DNA of 64,000 bases from Euryhalocaulis caribicus (GTDB taxonomy: Bacteria > Pseudomonadota > Alphaproteobacteria > Caulobacterales > Maricaulaceae): the NCBI RefSeq assembly GCF_000412185.1, contig NZ_ASJA01000010.1:1-64000 (forward strand), written 5' to 3'. Under the pieces are notes generated by a model that made no database searches, was not told where the DNA came from, and saw nothing but the letters and a program-made list of their open reading frames with translations. This document shows positions 1-9,019 of this stretch, one piece after another; positions within the stretch are counted from its first letter, which is position 1; each line of letters begins with the position of its first letter. The translations under genes and the position numbers were made by a program.

Positions 1-304
1 GGGTGAGCCCGTGCGGATGCAGGTTCCCAAAATCGCTTGCCGGATCGCTGGCGCGGCGGCACCAGAGAACCGGGCCTGTGCTCTCCCGGGCCGCCGCCGA
101 CGCCAACGCGGCAAGAAAGGAAAACGCCGCCGGCGTATCGAAATAGGCGCGCGGCCGAAGTTCGATCAGCTCGCCCGGCGAGGCCTTGAGTCCCGCCAGC
201 CCCGTCACCTCGCTTCGAAAGGCGGGTTCCTGCGGCTCCAGCTTCCGGAGCCGCCACCGCAATGCCTCCAGCGTCGCGGCGCGGGTGGCGCTGACTGAAC
301 TCAT
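1..304 (-). CDS. imuA: ImuA-like SOS mutagenesis protein (5' part only)
   Basis: The reading frame runs from an ATG at 304 leftwards off the window with no stop, so only about the first 101 residues are visible. ImuA is a RecA-like accessory factor that works with ImuB and DnaE2 in error-prone translesion synthesis after DNA damage. The visible part has an arginine-rich N-terminal helix followed by a strand ending GPVLWC, the pattern I associate with the ATPase-like core of alphaproteobacterial ImuA. A LexA box lies directly upstream of the start, which strongly supports the SOS assignment. imuB and dnaE2 would be expected to the left. The box abuts the ATG, so the true start could lie slightly downstream or the mRNA could be nearly leaderless. 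Confidence 0.75.
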   Translation of the reverse strand, partial: MSSVSATRAATLEALRWRLRKLEPQEPAFRSEVTGLAGLKASPGELIELRPRAYFDTPAAFSFLAALASAAARESTGPVLWCRRASDPASDFGNLHPHGLT

Positions 305-319
305 GTTCTTCTTTTGTTC
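305..319. promoter_or_regulatory. LexA (SOS) box GTTC-N7-GTTC
   Basis: GTTC at 305-308 and GTTC at 316-319 are separated by exactly seven bases, matching the direct-repeat LexA box of Alphaproteobacteria. It sits between the divergent imuA-like gene and the SRAP gene at 397, so it could control both. Confidence 0.8.
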
Positions 320-396
320 TATGTTTGGGCAAGGAGAGTCAAGCACGCGATCCCGCGAGGCTGGACGCGCTCCGCACCGCCGCTAGGGTGAGGCCC

Positions 397-1110
397 ATGT
401 GCGGACGTTTCGCAGTCGGAAAAATCACCTGGGAGGACTACCAGCGCTGGCTGAAACTCATCAGCGGCGCCAAGGCCCCGTCCAACCTGGAGCCGCGCTT
501 CAACATCGCCCCGACCGACACCGCCCCGGTGGCGCTCCGGACCCGGCATGGCCACGAGATGCGCGAGATGCGCTTCGGGCTGGTGCCTTCCTGGTGGAAG
601 AAGCCGCTCAAGGAGATGCGGTTCTCGACCATCAACGCACGCGCCGAGACCGTGCAGGAGTCAAAGCTTTACCAGAAGGCTTTCCGCAGCCAGCGCGCCC
701 TCATCCCGGCGATCGGCTTCTATGAATGGACCGGACCGAAGGGAAAGAAACAGCCCTGGTTCATCACCACCAAACCTATCGCCCGCATGCTCAAGGGCGA
801 GGGCCCGCCGGCCGAGCCGCCATTCCTGTGCTTTGCCGGCTTGTGGGACGAGGCGGTGATTGATGGCGAACCGGTCCTGACCTTCTCCATTCTCACCGGC
901 GAGCCCAACGATAAGGTCGCCAAGCTCCATGACCGGATGCCTATCATTCTTCCGACCGGGGCTTGGGACGCCTGGCTTGATCCGGCGACCGCCGATCCGC
1001 GTGAACTGATGACGGTCTACCCGGCAGACGACATGGCGTACTGGAAAGTCCCGAGCACGGTCAGCAACCCACGGTCGGAGGGCGAGATCCTGATCGTGGC
1101 GAGCGACTGA
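397..1110 (+). CDS. yedK: SOS response-associated peptidase, SRAP/HMCES family (YedK-like)
   Basis: This 237-aa protein begins Met-Cys-Gly-Arg-Phe. SRAP proteins lose the initiator Met so that Cys2 can form a thiazolidine crosslink to abasic sites in single-stranded DNA, protecting them from breakage. Other family hallmarks are visible: the NIAPT segment, the WG/SWWKKP-like stretch, INARAET, the GFYEW core with its catalytic Glu, and HDRMP with its His. The length is normal. The TTG at 325 in the same frame was rejected as start because catalysis needs Cys at position 2. The shared LexA box at 305-319 implies induction by DNA damage together with imuA. Confidence 0.93.
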   Translation: MCGRFAVGKITWEDYQRWLKLISGAKAPSNLEPRFNIAPTDTAPVALRTRHGHEMREMRFGLVPSWWKKPLKEMRFSTINARAETVQESKLYQKAFRSQRALIPAIGFYEWTGPKGKKQPWFITTKPIARMLKGEGPPAEPPFLCFAGLWDEAVIDGEPVLTFSILTGEPNDKVAKLHDRMPIILPTGAWDAWLDPATADPRELMTVYPADDMAYWKVPSTVSNPRSEGEILIVASD

Positions 1111-1170
1111 AACAGCGGATCTTTCGTAAACGGCCTTATCCTGCACAAGGTAAGCTTGACGGGATTCTTA

Positions 1171-1324
1171 ACTTTGCGGACCGAGAGCCGAGGCCGGACA
1201 TAGAGCATTACCGCGAGGCGAATCCCTTCGGGCGATGTCTTGAAATAGCGGAAGGGATTGAACATTCGAAAATGCTATTAAAGCTGGCACAACCGCTCAA
1301 GTCGATTTCCTCTGACAATGCCCC
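1171..1324 (-). mobile_element. IS6-family remnant (transposase N-terminus plus one end)
   Basis: The minus strand encodes a decayed version of the first ~30 residues of the transposase that is intact at 21457-22158 (initiator at 1265, MFNPFRYFKTSPE). It ends at 1306-1324 with the same terminal sequence (TTTCCTCTGACAATGCCCC) as the intact element. The rest of the element is missing. Together with the copy at 4144-4782 it brackets the helicase gene. The whole 1111-1433 interval holds no other gene that I can see. Confidence 0.8.
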
Positions 1325-1433
1325 AGCGCGAGCTTAACGAACTGCCCGTACCTCAGCATACTGGGAGCTGAAGTGATGTTGAGTTTTGCCACTACATTTG
1401 ACGAACGCAAAAAGAACAAACATCGGGGGAAGG

Positions 1434-4130
1434 ATGACCGAACCGGGCCAGAGGGATGATGTTGCGCGAATATCGAGGGATACGCTCGCAGCGTTGACAG
1501 ACGTGGCGTCCGCAGCGCGCGCTCGGCTTACCGAAAACCGCGCCTCCGGTGCAGACTCTTTCGCAAGCATCAATACGTTTACGTCCGGTGGGGCACTGAA
1601 ATCCCTCGGCGATATCGACGACGCGCGCACGCGCAGTCTCGTCTCGCTTGCGCAGGAACCAGCCATCGCTCGTATTGTGGTCGAACTCGAAGACGGTGAA
1701 ACGGCAACTTACTATATTTGCCGAAACACAGCGGAGAGCTTCGGTAAGGCGACTATCAGACTCGCCGGTCGTAACTCTCCCGCAGGCCGCCTGGCGTCGC
1801 TGGACGTCGGCGACGATTTTGAACTGCGGCTGCCCAAAGGCGAAGTCACCGTCACGGTACTCGAGAAAGGAATCCTGTATCCGGGGTTCACGGACGCGCT
1901 TTGGGATTCGCACAATTCAGTTCTGTCCACAGAAGCTTACGGCCCGATCACCGTGCCGTCGATGCGAAAGCTGCTGATCGAGCCGGGCGAAGCCCCGCTG
2001 ACCGAGGAAGATATTCTCGCCCATATCCTGGCTGAAGCGCAGCAAGCCGATGAGATCATCGAAGGGATCAAGCGCACGGTCATCACCAAAATGGGCCTGC
2101 GCGATCAACCCATTCTGGACCGCTACCAGGACGAGATTTTCCGGCTGTCGCTCCAGAAGCAGCTTCTGATTATTGGACCGCCGGGGACAGGAAAGACGAC
2201 CACGCTGATCCGAAGGCTCGGCCAAAAGCTGGATCAGGCCTATCTCGAAGACGACGAGAAGCGTGTCGCCGAGGCAGCCGAGGCCGAGAGCGGGCTGCCC
2301 CATAAAGACAGCTGGCTCATGTTCACGCCGACCGACCTTCTGAAACAGTACCTTAAAGAGGCTTTTGCACGTGAGGGCATCGCGGCTCCTAACCAGAAGA
2401 TATCGACCTGGGACCGGTATCGTCTGGAGCTTGCCCGCAACCATTTCCGCATTCTGAAATCGAGTACAGGCGGCGGTGCTTTCGTGCAGCAACGTGGCGC
2501 AAAGATTCTCCTTCCGCAGACGATTAGCGCGCAGACCGAGTGGTTCCTTGACTTCGACGAATGGCAGCTTGCGGAGTTCTGGTCCGACCTCACCGCCGCT
2601 GCCGAGACACTGAAAAAATCCAAGCGCGCGGATGTCGCTCGCATCGGTAATGAGGCTGAAGACCTTCTCGCCCGTCTACAGCGGCTTACCACTGCCAGCG
2701 CTCTGCTGGAACTTGTCCACTTCATTGAAACGGTACAAGGACCGCTGTCGACCTTGCGAACGGAGTCCGATGAACGCATCCGCCGTCACATCAATTTCCG
2801 GCTCAACCATGACCGCGGGCTGCTAACAGACTTCGCGCGCTTCCTCGATACGCTCGCGCCAGAAGAGAACCCTGAGGAAGGCGACGGCGAAGACGATGAA
2901 AATGTGTCGGCGCCGCAGACCCCAGTAGCAAAGGCCTTGGCCGCATTCACCTCCAACATCAAAAGTCAGGCCGTTGCTGCCGCCGCCGGCCGAACGGCCC
3001 CGCGCGGCGGCCGGGCAGCCAACATAGCTACCTGGATCGGCGACAGAACCATGGAACGCGCCGACCTGCGAGAGCTTGGCGAAAGTCTTCAACTCCAAGC
3101 AGCACTGCGGCGTTTCACAAATCCCATCCGGCGGTATGTCAACGGCCTTCCGGCTCGCTACCGTCGTTTCCGTCGGGCGCGCATCACGGAGGCGCAGTGG
3201 TACGATGTTGCTGTCACGTCGGCGGCAGATGCCCATCCGCTTGAGGTCGATCTGATGCTGGCGGGCACGCTCGGCGTTATGGCAGAAATCGTAACGGAAC
3301 CGGCGCTTGCCCGATTGCCGGACAGCGGAGTGCTCGAACCTGTGCGCCAGTATCGGACGCTTGTCCGCAACCAGATCATGGTGGACGAGGCAACGGATTT
3401 CTCGCCGCTCCAGCTTCGCAGCATGGCGGCGCTTTCCAATCCGGCCATTCGTTCGTTCTTTGCCTGTGGTGACTTCAACCAGCGCATTACCCAATGGGGC
3501 AGCCGATCGAACCACGACATGAACTGGGCGGTTCCCGGCATCGACGTGCGGCCTATCGAAGTAACCTACCGTCACAGTCGACAGCTCAGCCACCTCGCGT
3601 CTGAAATCGTTCGCCTCTGCTCCGGCCAAACGGTTCATATGACTCTGCCCAAAGACGTCAACAGCGACGGCATCGATCCCGTGCTTGCCAAAAACCTCAA
3701 AGGCCACGATGCCATCGCAGACTGGCTGGCAGCGCGGCTGGTCGAAGTCGAAGGACTCACGTCGCCTCTGCCCTCGGTCGCGGTGCTGGTCAACAACGAG
3801 CAGGATGTCGGGCCGCTTGCCGAGGCACTCCGTAGGCGCGTAGAAGCCCACAACATGAATGTTGTTCCGTGCTACGAAGGCCAGTTTGCTGGGCAGAACA
3901 ACGATATCCGCGTCTTCGATGTCCAGCATATCAAAGGCTTGGAGTTTGAGGCCGTGTTCTTTGTCGGCGTAGACGAACTGGCCGAACAGCATCCCGATCT
4001 CTTTGACAAGTATCTCTATGTCGGCACTACGCGCGCTGCCACATACCTCGGGCTAACCTGTCACGGTGCTGCGTTGCCTAAGAAGCTCGAACTGATCGAG
4101 CCTCTTTTCACAGAAACATTCATTGCCTGA
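1434..4130 (+). CDS. GreA-like/UvrD-like superfamily 1 helicase
   Basis: The protein is 898 aa. Residues ~75-165 contain a stretch (SPAGRLASLDVGDDFELRLP) that resembles the C-terminal domain of GreA/GreB transcript-cleavage factors. A Walker A motif GPPGTGKTT follows at ~248-256, a Walker B-like VDEATDFSPLQ at ~650, YRHSRQL at ~712 and IKGLEFEAV at ~834, then LYVGTTRA, together an SF1A (UvrD/PcrA/HelD-like) helicase. A 390-residue region between motifs I and II is much longer than in UvrD. The architecture recalls RNA-polymerase-binding HelD, but that is inference. Start chosen at ATG 1434 after a GGGGGAAGG stretch; the TTG at 1386 lacks a ribosome site. Decayed IS copies flank it. Possible defence or transcription-conflict function; substrate unknown. 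Confidence 0.75.
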   Translation: MTEPGQRDDVARISRDTLAALTDVASAARARLTENRASGADSFASINTFTSGGALKSLGDIDDARTRSLVSLAQEPAIARIVVELEDGETATYYICRNTAESFGKATIRLAGRNSPAGRLASLDVGDDFELRLPKGEVTVTVLEKGILYPGFTDALWDSHNSVLSTEAYGPITVPSMRKLLIEPGEAPLTEEDILAHILAEAQQADEIIEGIKRTVITKMGLRDQPILDRYQDEIFRLSLQKQLLIIGPPGTGKTTTLIRRLGQKLDQAYLEDDEKRVAEAAEAESGLPHKDSWLMFTPTDLLKQYLKEAFAREGIAAPNQKISTWDRYRLELARNHFRILKSSTGGGAFVQQRGAKILLPQTISAQTEWFLDFDEWQLAEFWSDLTAAAETLKKSKRADVARIGNEAEDLLARLQRLTTASALLELVHFIETVQGPLSTLRTESDERIRRHINFRLNHDRGLLTDFARFLDTLAPEENPEEGDGEDDENVSAPQTPVAKALAAFTSNIKSQAVAAAAGRTAPRGGRAANIATWIGDRTMERADLRELGESLQLQAALRRFTNPIRRYVNGLPARYRRFRRARITEAQWYDVAVTSAADAHPLEVDLMLAGTLGVMAEIVTEPALARLPDSGVLEPVRQYRTLVRNQIMVDEATDFSPLQLRSMAALSNPAIRSFFACGDFNQRITQWGSRSNHDMNWAVPGIDVRPIEVTYRHSRQLSHLASEIVRLCSGQTVHMTLPKDVNSDGIDPVLAKNLKGHDAIADWLAARLVEVEGLTSPLPSVAVLVNNEQDVGPLAEALRRRVEAHNMNVVPCYEGQFAGQNNDIRVFDVQHIKGLEFEAVFFVGVDELAEQHPDLFDKYLYVGTTRAATYLGLTCHGAALPKKLELIEPLFTETFIA

Positions 4131-4143
4131 CGCCTGCTTCGTC

Positions 4144-4782
4144 TAGTGTTGTCAGTGCTGTAGGCCAATGCAGGCCGGCTGACGCCAATCGGCAAGGGTG
4201 GTGGCGCGATGTTCCTTGAAGACTGACCGGCGCTTGACATGGCGGTCGCGATTCAAGTGGTTGACGATCGGCGAATGGACGGAGGCGAACTTCTGCAGAC
4301 TTCAGACTCGCTGGAAACGCTGCATCGCCCGCTCCCGTCTTCGTAACGGAAGATTTGAATTCTCGGCACGACCACTAAGCCAGCGGCCGACCTCTTGCCG
4401 GCCGCCCATTCCCACGTCCCTCAACGCCGCGCCATGGGTTTGAGCTTGCCGGCGAAGATGGATCTCGGTTCGCCGTAGCGCTTCATTCCTTGCCGCAAGA
4501 AGGAAGCGCCGCCTCACGAGCGCGCGTCTACGAAACATACGCCTCCGGCGCTAAGCCTTCGTGATCGACCGCCAGCCAGATATAGTACGTCGCTCTGCGA
4601 ATCTTCAAGAATATCTCGTTCAGATGCCAGCGCCATTGAGTGAAGCTTTGCATTTACTGGATCCATTCCTGATTGATCTCGCCTGCGAACATCGGACCGA
4701 ACCGGTTCCACCTGCAGCCAGTTACGAACGTGGAGGATCTGCTGCACGAGCGCCGCTCAAACCGGTTACTCTGACATTGTCA
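4144..4782 (-). mobile_element. Decayed IS6-family element with internal inversion
   Basis: This stretch aligns by eye with most of the intact element at 21402-22217: transposase C-terminus at the left, DDE region in the middle, and a terminal-repeat-like end near 4764-4780. Frameshifts and substitutions destroy the reading frame. The N-terminal part is rearranged: 4727-4753 on the plus strand encodes NVEDLLHER, which lies on the opposite strand in the intact copy, so a short inversion has occurred. It separates the helicase gene from the two-gene unit at 4873. No functional gene is seen from 4131 to 4872. Confidence 0.8.
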
Positions 4783-4835
4783 ATTGGAGAGGCGAAAAAG
4801 CCAACGATTGCACTAGTTTTTTCAAGCCGTGTGTT

Positions 4836-4863
4836 TTGACAATACCACTTTGGATTTTAGAAG
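4836..4863 (+). promoter_or_regulatory. Candidate promoter of the 4873-8762 pair
   Basis: TTGACA at 4836-4841 and TAGAAG at 4858-4863 are separated by 16 bp, 10 bp upstream of the ATG at 4873. The match is moderate and untested. A promoter here would mean the two-gene unit has been expressed independently since the IS remnant came to lie upstream. Confidence 0.4.
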
Positions 4864-4872
4864 CGTAAGAAA

Positions 4873-6429
4873 ATGTTGGACGACATCTATCTCGGCCCCG
4901 GCTTTCCAGAATGGACCGAACTCGGGCAGGAAAGCGGGCTCGACCCGTTGGGAATGCAGAGGCCCATCGAACTCGTCTATCAGTCATTGCTGCCCGGCAT
5001 CAGCACAATCACCTTGCGTCTCAGATACTATTCTTTTTTCACGTGGCTATTGGAGGCTTACGCTAAGACGCCGGACATTAAGAATGAATATGAGGCATTT
5101 CAACGATTTCAACGCCGAGCGGAGGCTCTCTATGCTTTGACTTGCGCACGCGGTGACGTTGAACTCGGCGTAGCCGGTATCGAGTGGGCAAAGCGACAGC
5201 TTGGTTTGGTTGATCCAGAGAACGCGGATGCGCTGGTCGATTTCAGAACTAGCGCCGACCCAGAATCGGACGCAAACCTTCGCTATCTTCGCGACAAGAG
5301 GGGCGCATTTGGCGGCATCTACGCCAGCCAAATGCGTGAGATGGGACTAGTGAAGACCGACGATCGCAACCTGCTTGTTCCATTTTGCAAGGACGCTGCA
5401 CTGGCTCTGGCTGATGCTTTCCAACAAGCTATTGGAGATCTGGCTGAGGTATTTTTGGAAACGGTGGCGGCCGGTAAGGTAACGCTCGCTACACTCGACC
5501 GCCTCGCTCCAATGAAGCCGTCCAAGATCAATTCCGGAAGCTCGGAACAGCGTGAACTCGCAACTATACTTTTTGGACGGCGTGCATCGGCGGCGGAAAG
5601 CGACCAGAACAGAGGTCAAACTCTCAAAATGTTACTGCGCATAGCAGCCCAGCGTGGCAGGCCTCCGAAATCTGAGGAGTCAAAGTGGGCCTGGTTTGGT
5701 GCCACCACCGGAGCGAAGGACGGGATGGATTCGTCCGAAGTTCGACCCATCTGGGCGCTTTACCAGGCCAGTGACCTCTTCCGGTTGGCGTACGAGACGT
5801 TACTTTACGCGGGCTTACGCATTCTGAAAAATGTCCCACCCAACAGCATGTCACTCGAGGCCATGATTGCGGGTGTGGTGGATATGGCTCGCCTCGCAGA
5901 CAGCGGATCGTTGCAGGATTGGATCCTTGACCAGGCCTATGATTCCGACCTTGAAAATCATGCGAAAGCCGCCGCACACGCGATGCAGGATGCGCTGACC
6001 GCTGCAGAGGATGAGCAAGCAGTTAAGTCGGCGTGGTCGCTGATTGCGGTACTATCGTTGAAAGGTACACAGCTCGACCGTTCCGTTTTGGAGTGGCTAG
6101 GAAGTGCCGACCATTTTCAATCACTGGCAAGCGAAATGAAGTATATAGAGTTGCGCTATGATTTGCCCGTCCAAACAGCTTTCGCCGAACTGCTAAGGGA
6201 ACGCATTTTTCGCCGACATCTTTGGGTCGCTTCTCGAAAATTTCGCAACCAGAAGGCCTATACTTTTCTCTTTGAACCAGACGACGGCGCGCTTCGCTTC
6301 CGTGACTTTTTTCGGGTCTCACCGAGCAGTCCTCGGATCGACCAGGCTGTACAGTTCCTCTGCGATGTCAAATTTCTTGACGAAAGTGGTGTGACTCCGG
6401 TTGGCCTGGATGAGCTTGAGCGCGGATGA
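4873..6429 (+). CDS. Unrecognised 518-aa protein, partner of the PLD protein
   Basis: I do not recognise this protein family with confidence. It is a soluble, mixed helical protein with no signal peptide, transmembrane segment or P-loop. The N-terminus has a motif of the form LLPGIS-T-x-RLRYYSFF followed by W, which is reminiscent of DUF6361-type proteins found beside nucleases and helicases in defence loci; that comparison is from memory and weak. Its stop overlaps the start of the next gene (ATGA at 6426-6429), so the two products are probably made together and may form a complex. Base composition is visibly more AT-rich than the mod-res genes downstream, consistent with separate acquisition. 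Confidence 0.6.
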   Translation: MLDDIYLGPGFPEWTELGQESGLDPLGMQRPIELVYQSLLPGISTITLRLRYYSFFTWLLEAYAKTPDIKNEYEAFQRFQRRAEALYALTCARGDVELGVAGIEWAKRQLGLVDPENADALVDFRTSADPESDANLRYLRDKRGAFGGIYASQMREMGLVKTDDRNLLVPFCKDAALALADAFQQAIGDLAEVFLETVAAGKVTLATLDRLAPMKPSKINSGSSEQRELATILFGRRASAAESDQNRGQTLKMLLRIAAQRGRPPKSEESKWAWFGATTGAKDGMDSSEVRPIWALYQASDLFRLAYETLLYAGLRILKNVPPNSMSLEAMIAGVVDMARLADSGSLQDWILDQAYDSDLENHAKAAAHAMQDALTAAEDEQAVKSAWSLIAVLSLKGTQLDRSVLEWLGSADHFQSLASEMKYIELRYDLPVQTAFAELLRERIFRRHLWVASRKFRNQKAYTFLFEPDDGALRFRDFFRVSPSSPRIDQAVQFLCDVKFLDESGVTPVGLDELERG

Positions 6430-8762
6430 AGTATTACGATGTCTTTGGCGAGGCGGGCTTCCATTCGGCGTTCATGACAACCTATGCGTTTTCCGCGCAG
6501 GCCTTCGAGGATGTGCCCTTTCCGAAACTGAGAGGCGCTGGCTGCCGAAACATCGCCATACTAGCAGACAAAGCGATGCTGAATGTGAGCTTCGCCGAAT
6601 ATGGAACTCCGAGATACGCTGGAGCGCTGTATCATCTCGCGAAGGTGTCAGTAGGGGGCGCTTTTCATCCCAAGATGACCCTATTGGTCGGCCCTGAAAA
6701 AGGACGATTGTTAATTGGATCAGCGAACCTGACCGCACTCGGACTGGCAGGAAACAAAGAGCTGGTCGCAGATATCAGGTACACAGCTACTCACAAGGAC
6801 AATGCTGCTCTCTTTGGCGAGGCGCTAAACTACCTTCGAAGCTACATACCAACGGAGGATCCTTGGTTTGCGGACGCTCTGAATCGCGCCCTTCGGTATT
6901 CGCCATGGCTCCGCAAGGCCGCGGAGATGGAAGTCCTTGGCGATCAGTCGGATATCCGTCTTCTCGCCGATCAAATTGAACAGTCGCTTCTCGAACAGAT
7001 CAAGGCTGCTGTGGCCGGTGACAAGATTGAGCGGCTGGTTGTGCTATCGCCCTATTGGGATGCTAAGCTACAAGGCCTTACGCGCTTGCGTGAAGTCCTT
7101 GGAATGCCTCCCACGGATATCTTGATCGACCCGCGGGCCGCGCAGTTTCCCCTGTCCGTACTGGACAGCGCTTCAGTAGAACTCTTTGATCTTAGAGAAA
7201 AACAGTCCTCACGGTTCGTCCACGCCAAGGCCTACATCGCCTGTGGCAAAGAATGGGACCACGTGATTTCAGGCAGCATGAACTGCTCACTTCCGGCTCT
7301 GCTGGGACCGACTATCCCAAGGGGAAACGCTGAAATGGGCCTCTACAAACGCGTACAACGCGGAATGGCCTTGCGCGTTTTGAAACTTGAAGGGTATCGG
7401 CAGACCCCACTGGATCGGACCGAAATCCTCCCGCGGCTGATCTCAACCAACACCAATGATGGTTCACAGTCACGCGATGGCGGCGCGTTCATCTTAAGGG
7501 GACATCGACTGACCTGGACGCCGCCTGCCCCCGCCTCGGATCGCGCCTTGTCACTGCAGTTACATGATCGAGACGGCGTAGAGATAGGTGACCCAATCCA
7601 GATAGACGCATCGTCTCGGTTTGAATGGGACCTTCCCAATCCAGACCTGCGCCCTCGAACGGCAAGGGTGCGATATGAGGGTGGACTTTCAGCGCCGACC
7701 ACCATTGTCGATCTTGACGCGCTCCTGATCCGAACCCTGCCTCCGCACCGGGGCAAGAAGCGTAAGATTGCAGATTTCCTTTCGGAGACGACTTATGAGG
7801 ACCTGTTCCTGCTCCAGGCCATCAACGAGTTGGAAATGCTTGATATTGGAGAACAACCGGTCTCTGCGGAGCATGTTGGCAGGACCTTGGTTGAAGCCAC
7901 TGGTAACGATGAGCAACCCGAACTCCGGGTTCTCTCCTATGAGGCATTTGTCCGGGCTCGCAACCGAGCAAAGGCCGAGGACGGTCGCAATGCCTTCTTT
8001 TTGAAAAAGCGCCAGAATGGAGCCGCCGATCTCGTTAGCATGTGCTTGAACAGACTAATCGGCTTCTTGGCGAGTGATTTGTCGAGCGAGGATGAAGATG
8101 ATCTTCGGCGACAGTCAGCAATCGACCTCCGGAATACCGAGCCTTTATCCGAAGGCTACGACGAACCGGAAACAGCTCAGCTTGCAAAGGCTGCAGAAGC
8201 AAAGGCGGCGAGACAGCGCGTGAAGGCGACAGCAAAGAAGATCGAGGAAGCTGTAAAAGCCTTTGAGGTGCGTAGCAAAAGTTTGGCCGGACGGCGCGTC
8301 ACCACTACAGAGCTTGTGCGGTTGAGAACCTTGCTGCAAATCATTCTGGCATATGCTCAGCCTGCAGGAGGCGGCGACAGCGATCTTCACGTTCTACCAA
8401 TCAGCGAAAAAAAGGGCGATTGGCCACGTTTGGTTGGGCGTCTGCTCAACCAGCATTTCAATGCGCTGCGCGCTCTTGATGCCCTCGACGTCGAAGCGGA
8501 CGAAAGCGAACATCACCGCGTCCTAGAATACCTCGCCTTTGCGAGGTATGCCGCGCAGATTGCCGTTTCTGGCGCTCGATCAACTGGACTCGACAATCCC
8601 ATCTTGAAAGCCCTTGATCAGCTGGCGAAAGACGTCGAGACCCAAGTTCGTGCGATGATTTCCCAACAAGAAGATGACACTCTCGCAATTGGCAAAATCA
8701 ATGACCGGCTGAATGAGCGCTTCACGGTCAAACTGATGCTCGATCCTATTCCTCCTCCATAA
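6426..8762 (+). CDS. Phospholipase D-like nuclease-family protein, 778 aa
   Basis: Two HxK motifs typical of the PLD superfamily are present: FHPKM with His81/Lys83 followed by IGSANLT, and FVHAKAY with His266/Lys268 followed by SGSMNCS. Members of this branch (for example BfiI- or NgoFVII-like enzymes and defence-associated PLD proteins) cut nucleic acid through a covalent His intermediate. Residues ~300-778 show no domain I can name; the segment near 590-640 is Lys/Glu/Ala-rich and probably coiled coil. There is no signal peptide, so a cytosolic nuclease role fits better than lipid cleavage. It is translationally coupled to the 518-aa protein upstream. A nuclease role in phage or plasmid defence is inferred. 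Confidence 0.7.
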   Translation: MKYYDVFGEAGFHSAFMTTYAFSAQAFEDVPFPKLRGAGCRNIAILADKAMLNVSFAEYGTPRYAGALYHLAKVSVGGAFHPKMTLLVGPEKGRLLIGSANLTALGLAGNKELVADIRYTATHKDNAALFGEALNYLRSYIPTEDPWFADALNRALRYSPWLRKAAEMEVLGDQSDIRLLADQIEQSLLEQIKAAVAGDKIERLVVLSPYWDAKLQGLTRLREVLGMPPTDILIDPRAAQFPLSVLDSASVELFDLREKQSSRFVHAKAYIACGKEWDHVISGSMNCSLPALLGPTIPRGNAEMGLYKRVQRGMALRVLKLEGYRQTPLDRTEILPRLISTNTNDGSQSRDGGAFILRGHRLTWTPPAPASDRALSLQLHDRDGVEIGDPIQIDASSRFEWDLPNPDLRPRTARVRYEGGLSAPTTIVDLDALLIRTLPPHRGKKRKIADFLSETTYEDLFLLQAINELEMLDIGEQPVSAEHVGRTLVEATGNDEQPELRVLSYEAFVRARNRAKAEDGRNAFFLKKRQNGAADLVSMCLNRLIGFLASDLSSEDEDDLRRQSAIDLRNTEPLSEGYDEPETAQLAKAAEAKAARQRVKATAKKIEEAVKAFEVRSKSLAGRRVTTTELVRLRTLLQIILAYAQPAGGGDSDLHVLPISEKKGDWPRLVGRLLNQHFNALRALDALDVEADESEHHRVLEYLAFARYAAQIAVSGARSTGLDNPILKALDQLAKDVETQVRAMISQQEDDTLAIGKINDRLNERFTVKLMLDPIPPP

Positions 8763-8840
8763 GCAACCCAAATGCCGCATGGGTTTTCGGTATCTTGAGA
8801 AGAGCGCCGGTGCCGTCAGGCTAATGTGAATTAGTCACCA

Positions 8841-8922
8841 CTAGAGCATCACCGCGAGGCGGATCACCTCAAGCGATATTTTGATGCAGAGGAACAGGTT
8901 GGACATCCCAAAACGCTATTGA
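8841..8922 (-). mobile_element. IS6-family remnant (transposase N-terminus only)
   Basis: About 80 bp on the minus strand match the first ~25 codons of the intact transposase, including the ACGCTATT stretch just outside its start. Neither terminal repeat remains. It lies at the junction between the PLD gene and mod. No other feature is evident in 8763-9019. Confidence 0.7.
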
Positions 8923-9019
8923 GGCGAAGTTGGTCACTCCAGACGGCTTTCCATGGCATCACCCGAATACCGGCTGACAAAAGGCCTGCAAGCCAATATC
9001 TTTGTTCTATCAGTCCGTT

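Noticed and set aside
2823-3992. 389-aa minus-strand open frame opposite the helicase gene
   Set aside because: The plus strand carries all helicase motifs; the antisense frame lacks a start context and family features.
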